Shown here piece after piece: positions 16,250-23,109 of a stretch of 32,345 nucleotides of DNA. Origin of the DNA: Hymenobacter psychrotolerans DSM 18569 (GTDB taxonomy: Bacteria; Bacteroidota; Bacteroidia; Cytophagales; Hymenobacteraceae); contig NZ_FRAS01000034.1 of NCBI RefSeq assembly GCF_900142395.1, positions 1 to 32,345 of the forward strand. The letters run 5' to 3'. A program made the translations under genes and the position numbers. Positions within the stretch are counted from its first letter, which is position 1, and each line of letters opens with the position of its first letter. The notes under the pieces are model-generated. The model searched no databases. It saw nothing but the letters and a program-made list of their open reading frames with translations, and was not told the DNA's origin.

Positions 16250-16328
16250 GCGCAATCAGAATATTGGGCTCACGGCCCAGAAATGTGCGCTGATTCTTTA
16301 GTTTTGCAGGAATAGCAAGCTGCCCACC
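16250..16328. promoter_or_regulatory. Inverted repeats and a perfect -7 box
   Basis: Nested inverted repeats AATCAG (16254-16259) / CTGATT (16290-16295) and TTGGGC / GCCCA-type arms (16264-16279) follow the primase-like gene and may end its transcript, although the T-tract is weak. Just after them TAGTTTTG (16299-16306) is an exact match to the Bacteroidota -7 consensus TAnnTTTG, 22 bases before a small ORF. No -33 TTG at the usual distance was seen. Confidence 0.4.
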
Positions 16329-16469
16329 ATGCTGGCGAAAACAGGTTATTCTACTCCTTATGCTCCGTTTGGCCTGCCGCTAGCAGCCCAGACCCTAGCA
16401 CCCGCCGCCTTGCGGCCGCTGCCCATATCCGAGCGCCCCGCCCTGTTTGTGGGTCCGCATCGAGGCTAA
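16329..16469 (+). CDS. Possible small protein, 46 residues
   Basis: A short ATG-initiated frame, Pro/Ala/Leu-rich with one weakly hydrophobic stretch, no recognised motif. It follows an exact TAnnTTTG -7 box by 22 bases, which is its main support. It fills part of an otherwise gene-free stretch (16250-16616). It may be noncoding leader for the next gene. Confidence 0.3.
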   Translation: MLAKTGYSTPYAPFGLPLAAQTLAPAALRPLPISERPALFVGPHRG

Positions 16470-16616
16470 TCCAACTTCTGGTTACTGTCCCACCGCAGCG
16501 CTGCGGCTGCCCGCGGCTTGCTTATAGCCGGCGGATGGGCCTGTTTTTTCCGGCCCCCGCTGTGGCGGGCGGGTCGGAAGCCTCTTTGTATTCCCTTCCA
16601 CGCTATTATCCCCGTC

Positions 16617-16877
16617 ATGATATCTACCGGTCACCGGCCTTTTTCTAGTTTTTGCCCCGCGATGAAAGGGCTGATTTTACAGCTCATCCGCGATGAGTAC
16701 CAACCCCTGCTGCAACTACCTGTGAACCTCTGTGAAGAAGTCTGGGCCCGAGCCGTTACCAAGGCGGACCCCGTGCTTTTTTACCTCAATGATGGTGCAC
16801 CCCTCATTCAGATTGGCGAGGCCTCCCGGCTGAGTCTACTCAAATGCCTCAAGCAGCAGTTAAGCCCCCAACAGTAG
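16617..16877 (+). CDS. Hypothetical small protein
   Basis: An 86-residue protein of unknown function. From the internal ATG at 16662 it would be 71 residues and begin MKGLILQLIRDEYQPLL, which reads more like a natural start; the upstream ATG at 16617 adds a Ser/Phe-rich segment. The body is a helical, mildly acidic domain with LPVNLCEEVW and a C-terminal Leu-rich helix. No membrane segment or known motif. A strong terminator follows 23 bases after the stop, so it is a real transcription unit end. It lies between the primase-like and ArdC genes. Confidence 0.55.
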   Translation: MISTGHRPFSSFCPAMKGLILQLIRDEYQPLLQLPVNLCEEVWARAVTKADPVLFYLNDGAPLIQIGEASRLSLLKCLKQQLSPQQ

Positions 16878-16900
16878 CTTGACTAGATTCCCAATGGAAG

Positions 16901-16930
16901 CGCCCGACTGTCCTGCAGTCGGGCGTTTTT
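16901..16930 (+). terminator. Intrinsic terminator after the small hypothetical gene
   Basis: Perfect 10-bp stem CGCCCGACTG / CAGTCGGGCG with a 5-base loop, then TTTTT. Confidence 0.9.
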
Positions 16931-17018
16931 GGTTGTGGCAAAAAAGCAGAAATGGAAACCGCCAATGCCCGGGGCAGTGGGGGAGAAATGTTTTGATGGG
17001 GTAAAATAAATGTCGTTT

Positions 17019-17052
17019 TAAGGTTGATTTTGTTGTCTTTATAGCAACAAAA
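17019..17052 (+). promoter_or_regulatory. Candidate ardC promoter with operator-like palindrome
   Basis: TAAGGTTG (17019-17026) matches the -7 consensus TAnnTTTG at all but one position. Directly after it is a perfect 8-bp inverted repeat TTTTGTTG (17028-17035) / CAACAAAA (17045-17052), where a repressor would cover the transcription start. The leader to the ATG at 17121 would be about 85 bases. A weak -33 candidate (TTTTG, 16991-16995) is slightly too far. Confidence 0.35.
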
Positions 17053-17120
17053 AGCCTTCTATTTGCGTTTAACAAGTAAGGAAACGGTTTTAGAAACAGT
17101 CACTTAGCTCCTAGTTAGCG

Positions 17121-18440
17121 ATGAAAAAGCAAGCCAGCCCCGCCGCCCAAACCACTACCCGCCCCGACGTGTACCAGATTGTTACCGACCGGGTAATTGC
17201 CGCGCTCGAAGCCGGTCAGATTGCCTGGCGCAAGCCCTGGCACGCGGCTTACGGCCGGCCCCGCAATTACGTCAGCGGCCGGGCCTATACCGGCATTAAT
17301 GCCTTTCTGCTGCATCTGGTCGGCGGCACGCCATTCTTTCTCACGTTCCGGCAGGCGAAGGAATTGGGCGGCAACATCCGCAAAGGGGCCAAAGGCATGC
17401 CCGTGATTTACTACAACGTCACAACCCGCACCGACAAGCAAACCGGTGAGGAAGAGAAAACGCCCTTTATCAAATACTTCACGGTCTTTTCCGTGGACGA
17501 CGTGGAAGGCGTCGACATCATCCTGCCCGAGCAGCCCCAGGACCGTGCCCACGAGCCCCTGGCCGCCGCGGAAGCCCTAGTAGCCGGTTGGGCGACCTGC
17601 CCCCGCATCGAGCACGGCGGCGCGCAAGCTTACTACGCCCCCGGTCCTGACTTTGTGCAAGTGCCCCGCCCGGAAACTTTCACCAGTGGCGAAGCCTACT
17701 ACTCGACCCTGTTTCACGAATTGACCCACGCCACCGGCCACGCCAGCCGTTTAGACCGCCCCGACTTAGCCGAAGCATTGCGTCCGAGTGGCCGCGCCGG
17801 CTATGCCCGCGAGGAGCTGACCGCCGAGATGGGTGCCGCCTTTCTCTGTGGCCACGCGGGTTTGAATCCCAGCGCTACGCTCGAAAATACCGCCGCTTAC
17901 CTTCAGTTTTGGCTGGAGCAGTTGCGCGGGGATAAGAAGCTGGTAGTGCAGGCCGCCAGCCGGGCTCAACGCGCCGCCGAGTTTATACTAGGCACCTCAG
18001 GCGGCGATGACAACGAGCCCAGCGGCCCGCAGCCGACGCCACCCAGCGGAAGCCCCGGGGCCGTGATGGTGGTCAACGAAGACGAAGAGGCACCGGCCGC
18101 TCCTGCCGTCGACGCCGGTGCTTTAGTGCCCCGTCCCGCTCTGCCGGGTTTGCCCCTGGTGGTATTGGGTCAGGAAACACTTCCCACGCTTACAACAGTG
18201 GTCGTTTCCACCCAGCGCATTGAACTTTCACGCCTGATGGAGCACCCCGCTTTCACCGACGAGCAGCGCAGCATCGCCACGGGTCGGATATTGGCGGAGG
18301 CAGACCCGGCCCGCCTGGGCTGCTGGCTGACCAATATTATGCGGCAGATAGCGGAGTGGGAAGAACGCACATTGGCCGATGAGGCGCGGCAAAATCCCCA
18401 CTTCTTTGCTTCAGCACAGGCACCAGGTGAGTACATCTGA
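17121..18440 (+). CDS. ardC: ArdC-type antirestriction protein with extra C-terminal domain
   Basis: A 439-residue protein. Residues 10-130 form the ArdC N-terminal ssDNA-binding domain (YQIVTDRVIAALEAG, then W-rich and GRAYTGINAFLL segments). A zincin-type metallopeptidase domain follows, with the metal motif HELTH (His199, Glu200, His203) and a downstream REELTAEMGAAFL helix that would supply the third ligand. ArdC proteins protect incoming plasmid DNA from restriction during conjugation. After residue 290 there is a Pro/Ser-rich acidic linker and a separate helical domain (about 355-430) that plain ArdC proteins lack. It lies before an XRE-like gene with an 81-base gap. Confidence 0.88.
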   Translation: MKKQASPAAQTTTRPDVYQIVTDRVIAALEAGQIAWRKPWHAAYGRPRNYVSGRAYTGINAFLLHLVGGTPFFLTFRQAKELGGNIRKGAKGMPVIYYNVTTRTDKQTGEEEKTPFIKYFTVFSVDDVEGVDIILPEQPQDRAHEPLAAAEALVAGWATCPRIEHGGAQAYYAPGPDFVQVPRPETFTSGEAYYSTLFHELTHATGHASRLDRPDLAEALRPSGRAGYAREELTAEMGAAFLCGHAGLNPSATLENTAAYLQFWLEQLRGDKKLVVQAASRAQRAAEFILGTSGGDDNEPSGPQPTPPSGSPGAVMVVNEDEEAPAAPAVDAGALVPRPALPGLPLVVLGQETLPTLTTVVVSTQRIELSRLMEHPAFTDEQRSIATGRILAEADPARLGCWLTNIMRQIAEWEERTLADEARQNPHFFASAQAPGEYI

Positions 18441-18521
18441 CTACCCGGTTCTGCGCGGGGCCGGGGGCGGTGGGGTACTCGCCTGCCGCACTCTTTTTAA
18501 TCATCTCAATTATCGCACATA

Positions 18522-18791
18522 ATGCCAGCATCCCCTCCCCTACCCCCAAAGGAACCTGTTGAGAAAGCACTGCCGCGCCGGTTTACAGACCTGCTCCGGA
18601 ACGGTCGCTTCACGTTTACCGAGCGGGAGTTAATGGAGCATCTTCGCATGACCTACCGCACCATCAAGCAGCGGGAGGCCGACCCATCGACGCTAACTAT
18701 TGCCGAATTGCTACGGGTAGCAGAGCTACTTGATGAGCCAATAGATAAAGTAGTTGCTGTGGTAATCGCTGAAGTACAGAACAAAGGCTAA
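18522..18791 (+). CDS. XRE-like helix-turn-helix regulator
   Basis: An 89-residue protein with a Pro-rich start and an XRE-like DNA-binding domain from about residue 32: FTERELMEHLRMTYRTIKQ (helix-turn-helix), then a loop, then LTIAELLRVAELLDEPIDKV, typical of Cro/C1-type folds. It is a probable local repressor, possibly of ardC through the palindrome at 17028-17052 or of its own gene. It is convergent with the large minus-strand gene; a weak hairpin lies between them. Confidence 0.7.
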   Translation: MPASPPLPPKEPVEKALPRRFTDLLRNGRFTFTERELMEHLRMTYRTIKQREADPSTLTIAELLRVAELLDEPIDKVVAVVIAEVQNKG

Positions 18792-18795
18792 CTAT

Positions 18796-18828
18796 TGGCA
18801 GTGTTTTACTGCAATGCTATTTTTTTAA
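18796..18828. terminator. Weak terminator between convergent genes
   Basis: Stem TTG(G)CAGT / ACTGCAA with one bulged G and a short loop, followed six bases later by a run of seven T. It would end the XRE-like transcript. Confidence 0.4.
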
Positions 18829-18856
18829 CAAGTTCTTATTCAGTGCATGCAGAGCG

Positions 18857-20647
18857 CTATAGTTCCTTATTATTAGTTGTAACGTTGAATAAGGTGCTAA
18901 ATGCGTCTGTGATTTGCTCAATGCTTGAGGCACAAGCCGCAAGCAACTGTTCACCTTGCCATACGAATGGGAGCTTGTTGTCTATGCCTACCAATGCCCA
19001 CGCATCTTGAATTTTACTGCTAGCTAAATGTGCGTCTCCTAAACGTAGCTCATATGTTCCCACTAGAGGAGTTAGTAAGTTACGCGCATCAGTAGGGTCT
19101 AGCTTGGTTGCAAGTAGTTTCTCCAATGACTTAAGTGACCCGGGCGGTTTTTCTCCCTTTTGTATAGGCGGAAGCAGCTTTTGTATTGCCCCAACATCTA
19201 AACTATCAGCTGTAAGCCGGGCGACGTCCTTAGCTAAGGCCAATAGACTCGTATAGTCTGTAGCCCGAAAACGATGCGTTTTCGATAAAATGGCGTCGTA
19301 GTCGGTGTGAGTGCGAATTATACTGAAACCTAGACTTTGCTCGGTGACCTTTCTCAAATTAGCCAGTGAATTAGACAAGCGCTCTTCAGGGGCTTCGGTG
19401 TTAGCCGGCCTAGCTTCCATCTGTGCGGCTAAGAACTCATTTGAGACTCCACCGTCTGGGCTATTGCTGTAGCCAGCCCAAACCTTTTGCTGCCAATCAG
19501 GCAAATGAGCAATATCCTTTGCATACACATTGACAAGCCCAACACTATTAAGGCCAAAACGCAACTTTCTACCTGGTATTACACTAATCCATCCTGTTTC
19601 ACGAGTATCCCATCCATATGTCGCTCCTCGACGGCTGGCTAGTTCATTTATAATGTTTGGTCGAAACCATAACCAACGAGACTCACCGGTGAGTGTAGAT
19701 TTTGTCTCTTGAGTGCCACCTGTATCCGTTATAAAGAAGGCAGTGCCCGGAGTCGCATCCCTTCTAACTCGGGCACTCAATGCTGCAGGGTCAAGCCATT
19801 CAGTACGCCAAAGCTCACCTCGCACTAACATTACAAGCCGGCCACTTCCAGCTTTCATCATTCCGGAAGAAACAGCTACTTGGCCATCCCTGGGCAACCC
19901 GAAATTTGGCACATCTTCACCTTTATCGATATCTGTGCGGCCCACATGCATGACAGCGATGTCTTGTCCAAATGGTGAACCACTCTCGTGAATGGTTCGG
20001 ATATCTCCTGTCCACTTCTGCTCAGTGGTTTCCTCTACAACATAGTCGCTAGGCCAGTCAAGGTAATTGGCATCTGGGGTTACAGATTCTCGGGATGAAT
20101 AAGTGCTTGAAAGCAAGCCCATGCCTCTTGCTCTTAAATAATCACGTAGATGTTCAGCATGAATTACAAGCAAAGTGGGTTCGCCATTTGCTCTACGCTT
20201 TAGTGATGCCACTTCGAAATACGCTTCTCTTGGACATACCCATACATCCCCTTCGCGCTTTAACCCCAACGCTATAACTAAGTCTTGATGTAGATGCCAT
20301 TCATCAATTTCAGGAGGCGTCATCGCTTGCCTTAATACCAACCTAGTGCCAATAGGCTCGTCTCCCCATCCATCTTGTACGTCAGCTGGAGTGTAATCCC
20401 CATCGGTGCATCGAGGTTCCTGGCCATTATCATTTAGATAAGACCAGTCTAATTGCAAGGCCTCTGCTTTGCTTTCTAACGAAACAGCAACAGTTTCACA
20501 GCCAAAGTATTCTTCTTTGAAACCGACATGATAGTGTTCTCCTTCCCGATGTAGCTCTTGGGCAGCCGCTAACGGAACCCACACTTTTGTCAATAGGCTC
20601 CTACGGCGTAAATCTGCCATTTCAAACCACTCCTGGGAGCACTCCAT
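18857..20647 (-). CDS. Unrecognised 596-residue protein, probably acquired
   Basis: I do not recognise the family. No signal peptide or membrane helix is seen. The N-terminal 430 residues look like mixed alpha/beta, with many Trp and Asp-Gly turns and an acidic patch (CTDGDYTPADVQDGWGDEP); a segment near 425-450 (SPDGGVSNEFLAAQMEARP) reads as a conserved motif. The last 160 residues are helical and contain RLGDAH (Arg535, His540), which fits the R-x4-H spacing of HEPN ribonucleases, though such matches arise by chance. The gene is visibly lower in G+C than its neighbours and stands alone between the XRE-like and partition genes. A defence role is possible but unproven. An alternative start is the ATG at 20620. 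Confidence 0.7.
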   Translation of the reverse strand: MECSQEWFEMADLRRRSLLTKVWVPLAAAQELHREGEHYHVGFKEEYFGCETVAVSLESKAEALQLDWSYLNDNGQEPRCTDGDYTPADVQDGWGDEPIGTRLVLRQAMTPPEIDEWHLHQDLVIALGLKREGDVWVCPREAYFEVASLKRRANGEPTLLVIHAEHLRDYLRARGMGLLSSTYSSRESVTPDANYLDWPSDYVVEETTEQKWTGDIRTIHESGSPFGQDIAVMHVGRTDIDKGEDVPNFGLPRDGQVAVSSGMMKAGSGRLVMLVRGELWRTEWLDPAALSARVRRDATPGTAFFITDTGGTQETKSTLTGESRWLWFRPNIINELASRRGATYGWDTRETGWISVIPGRKLRFGLNSVGLVNVYAKDIAHLPDWQQKVWAGYSNSPDGGVSNEFLAAQMEARPANTEAPEERLSNSLANLRKVTEQSLGFSIIRTHTDYDAILSKTHRFRATDYTSLLALAKDVARLTADSLDVGAIQKLLPPIQKGEKPPGSLKSLEKLLATKLDPTDARNLLTPLVGTYELRLGDAHLASSKIQDAWALVGIDNKLPFVWQGEQLLAACASSIEQITDAFSTLFNVTTNNKEL

Positions 20648-20713
20648 ATCAAATCAAAAAGAATTCTTGAAAGAGAAAATCTTATCCTTCAAAGCTGTTT
20701 AATAGCCCTTACC

Positions 20714-21205
20714 CTATTTCCCCTTAGCTGGCGGACCGTGCTGCAAATAGTAATTGACCGCTTCATCCACCAGTTCTTTAAGGTACACCCGGCGGCTATG
20801 CAGCATGAGTTCTTCATGGATATAAGCCAGCGCTGCCCGCTGCGTTTCTCCTTCCAGGCGAATAAGTGACGGCTGAAGGCCTGAAGGTGCCGCTTCAGCA
20901 GCAGTCGGCTCGGCTTTAGGCGGGCGCCCTCTCCCCCGCTTTGGGGACGGTGCAGGAGTTGCTGCCGTTGGCTTGGCTATCACCACTGGTGCTAAAGCGG
21001 GTACTACAGGCACTGGAGCTGAAGCCACAGCAACGGGTGGGGTGACAGCTACAGGTTCTGGTGCATTTACCGGTATGGGCTCAGGAACTGCAGCAAGTGG
21101 CGCGGACTCTGCGGCCGCGGGTGCGGCCGGCATGTGGCCAGGCTGACCACGCAGCATGGACATCTTCTCGTCCGTGGAGATTTTCAGGCGTTGAATCTTG
21201 GCCAT
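20714..21205 (-). CDS. ParA partner protein with AT-hook and RHH-like C-terminus
   Basis: A 163-residue protein in the place of ParB. A short basic N-terminus with TDEKMSMLRG may contact ParA. A long Pro/Ala/Val-rich linker spans 25-88, followed by an AT-hook core RGRGRPP (residues 90-96) and a C-terminal segment (about 113-155, IRLEGETQRAALAYIHEELM and YLKELVDEAVNYYL) that looks like a ribbon-helix-helix dimer. It would bind the AT-rich repeats upstream of parA and couple them to ParA. The start codon overlaps the parA stop by one base (TAATG), so the two are coupled. Not a ParB of the HTH/CTPase type. Confidence 0.7.
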   Translation of the reverse strand: MAKIQRLKISTDEKMSMLRGQPGHMPAAPAAAESAPLAAVPEPIPVNAPEPVAVTPPVAVASAPVPVVPALAPVVIAKPTAATPAPSPKRGRGRPPKAEPTAAEAAPSGLQPSLIRLEGETQRAALAYIHEELMLHSRRVYLKELVDEAVNYYLQHGPPAKGK

Positions 21206-21933
21206 TACGATACGAGTTCAGAAGTGAGTTGGGCACGGGCAATCAGTTCGTCGCACAGGGCGCGGACTTCGGCTTCCACGGATGCATCTGCCCCCACCGC
21301 CCGACGATAGGCCGGGTTGAGGTAGCTGTAGCGGGTGGACAAGCGCTTGTAGCAACCGAGTTGACGCAACGAGGCCTGCAGGCGCGGCAGACCCAGCGCA
21401 TCGGTGAACTCGTCCATGTCCTTTTCCTCTTTCAGGTTGGTGCGGTGCGAGTGCACGCCGAAGAACTGGAAGTCCAGTCCCTGCTCCCGCGAGAGCCGGG
21501 AGATTTCCTGCAGCAGCTGCATGAAGGAGATGGTGGCCAGACGCTCGGCGTCGGAGGCACCCACGGGCACGAGTACCACGTTGGCGCCGCTGAGCACGTC
21601 AATCATGGCCGTGTCGTCCGAGCGGCCGGGCACGTCGATGAAAACCACGTCGTAGTCGTCGCCGACCTCGTCGAGTCGGTCATATACCTGGCCCATGCCC
21701 ACGGATTCCAGCGTGTAGGGGAAAGCGGGCTCCGAGAGCGTACCGGCGAGGCGCTCCTGCTCCACGCTGGGCTGGTCGTTGGTGAGGCGCACCCCGGCCA
21801 GGGTTTGCTGGGAGTCGGCATCGACCACTAGCACCCGGTAGCCATAGTCGGCCGAGAGCGCGCCGGCCAACACGGTGATGAGGGTACTCTTACCAATGCC
21901 GCCCTTCTGGTTGGCAACGCAGATGATTTTCAT
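21205..21933 (-). CDS. parA: ParA family partition ATPase
   Basis: A 242-residue MinD/ParA ATPase with the deviant Walker A motif KGGIGKST (residues 10-17), the Walker A' region VVDADSQQT, and Walker B VVFIDVPG. No N-terminal HTH, so it is of the small type Ib-like class whose repression and centromere binding are done by the partner. It would move and segregate plasmid copies over the nucleoid. A perfect -7 box (TAACTTTG on the minus strand) lies 76 bases upstream. It forms an operon with the AT-hook protein. Confidence 0.93.
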   Translation of the reverse strand: MKIICVANQKGGIGKSTLITVLAGALSADYGYRVLVVDADSQQTLAGVRLTNDQPSVEQERLAGTLSEPAFPYTLESVGMGQVYDRLDEVGDDYDVVFIDVPGRSDDTAMIDVLSGANVVLVPVGASDAERLATISFMQLLQEISRLSREQGLDFQFFGVHSHRTNLKEEKDMDEFTDALGLPRLQASLRQLGCYKRLSTRYSYLNPAYRRAVGADASVEAEVRALCDELIARAQLTSELVS

Positions 21934-22462
21934 AAAGCAGGGGAACTAACGGGTAAAGCCGCAGCGGGCATAAGCAAGTTGCAAATAAAGCAGCTTGTTT
22001 CTCAATTTTCAAAGTTACTTGTAAACTTGTTTTTTTGTTTCCTAGAAAATAAAATTACAAATTGACAAGTAAACAAAATTCTTTATTTCCTTGATTCCTT
22101 ATTTTCAAATTGCCAAAAAATATAGTTTACAAACTTCTCAGTAAACATTAATCAAAAGCTCTTAAGAAACTTATTTCCTAAAATACTGAGAAACAAAGTG
22201 CCATACGGGGCGTAATGTCCCCAGGATGCAGGATTACTAGCTTTCCTGATTTACTTGTTTCTTAAGAAATAAAATATGCTTTCTGCGACTGTCCAATTGC
22301 CTCCAGGAAGCACTGAGCCGGGTTTAGCTGCCCAGCAGACCAGAAAGAATTGGTCATGGGCAGTAGAGCTAAGGGATTACCCTACAAACTCACGTGAACC
22401 AAAGGTGACAGCTTCCCTGGGTCGCAAGGCGGACAGCACCTATGTAAAATGCCTGCCACCGG
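21934..22462. other. AT-rich repeat region: candidate centromere, operator or origin
   Basis: About 530 bases without a supported gene. From 21960 to 22275 it is strikingly AT-rich against its neighbours. A 10-base motif TTGTTTCTCA occurs at 21995-22004 and, perfectly inverted, at 22187-22196; near copies lie at 22035-22044 (TTGTTTCCTA) and 22255-22264 (TTGTTTCTTA), the last inside the 12-bp palindrome TTTCTTAAGAAA. ACTTGT repeats (22017-22022, 22025-22030) and inverted ACAAGT (22064-22069) add to the pattern. These would suit a ParA-partner binding site or an origin with iterons. Confidence 0.5.
22010..22017 (-). promoter_or_regulatory. parA promoter -7 box
   Basis: On the minus strand this reads TAACTTTG, an exact match to TAnnTTTG, 76 bases before the parA ATG. 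The predicted start site falls on the TTGTTTCTCA repeat at 21995-22004. No -33 TTG was found at the usual spacing. Confidence 0.5.
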
Positions 22463-22538
22463 CTTGCTAATGCCCTATTAGGGTAGTTAGCAAGAAGACT
22501 ACCCTTTAATTGCGCTAACGCGCTGATTAAAGGGTAGT
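22463..22538. other. Candidate oriT: two adjacent perfect hairpins
   Basis: First hairpin: CTTGCTAA (22463-22470) / TTAGCAAG (22487-22494) enclosing CCCTA / TAGGG. Second, four bases on: ACTACCCTTTAAT (22498-22510) / ATTAAAGGGTAGT (22526-22538), a perfect 13-bp arm pair. Both contain AGGGTAGTTA-like sequence in the same orientation. No T-tract follows, so they are not obvious terminators. They sit about 80 bases before the mobilisation genes, where the relaxase target of BfmA/BtgA-type systems is expected. The nic site cannot be placed. Confidence 0.55.
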
Positions 22539-22564
22539 TATTTATCAACAGAGTTAATAAATGT

Positions 22565-22572
22565 TAATCTTG
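22565..22572 (+). promoter_or_regulatory. Candidate -7 box of the mobilisation operon
   Basis: TAATCTTG matches TAnnTTTG with one mismatch and lies about 45 bases before the first mobilisation gene. It is close to the oriT candidate, where relaxase-complex binding could repress it. Confidence 0.35.
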
Positions 22573-22616
22573 GGAGATATAGCACTAAAAACCAGTCAGT
22601 AAGAATTAAAAACAGT

Positions 22617-23105
22617 ATGCACGACCACGAACAGCAATCCTCACCGCAAGTGTCCAGCGGCCCGGCGGTGAAGCACGTCACGGTCAGCGGCCCGGCGCAC
22701 CGGTTGGTAGGAGCGGAGTCAGCCCGACTGGGTTTGACCCGCACGGAATACGCCGACGCGGCCATTCGCTACTTCGCCGAGAGGAGCTTGAACCCCGTGG
22801 AAGCGCAGGCCCGGGAAGGGCAGCTTATTATGGCGGAGGTGAAGCGGCTGGGCGACCGGGTATTTTCTTACCTGCAGGAGCAAGAGCGGGGCTTGCTGCT
22901 GGAAATGGTGCGTTCCCAGCTCCGTCAGCAGGCTGTGCAGGAGCAAACTCTCCGGGTGGTGGAGAATTTATTAGCTCCGGAAGGTGGGGAAGCGTTGCAT
23001 AAGATTCAGCGGAAAAACCAGGAGCGCATTGCTGAAGCTACGGCTGCCGGCCTGGCTGCTTTGGATATAAAGGCGCTGAATAAAGGACGCAAAGGCGGGA
23101 ATTAA
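22617..23105 (+). CDS. BfmA/BtgA family mobilisation protein
   Basis: A 162-residue protein. Residues 18-55 resemble the ribbon-helix-helix-like N-terminus of BfmA/BtgA proteins (VKHVTVSGPAHRLV, then LGLTRTEYADAAIRYFAE), followed by a long charged helical region (70-150) and a basic end. These accessory proteins bind oriT and help the relaxase. It lies directly after the oriT candidate and 4 bases before the relaxase gene. No Shine-Dalgarno sequence is visible, as usual in this phylum. Confidence 0.8.
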   Translation: MHDHEQQSSPQVSSGPAVKHVTVSGPAHRLVGAESARLGLTRTEYADAAIRYFAERSLNPVEAQAREGQLIMAEVKRLGDRVFSYLQEQERGLLLEMVRSQLRQQAVQEQTLRVVENLLAPEGGEALHKIQRKNQERIAEATAAGLAALDIKALNKGRKGGN

Positions 23106-23109
23106 TGCC

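Noticed and set aside
22276..22470. 64-codon plus-strand frame before the oriT candidate
   Set aside because: No recognisable features, no promoter, and its stop codon lies inside the first hairpin arm; more likely part of the noncoding region.
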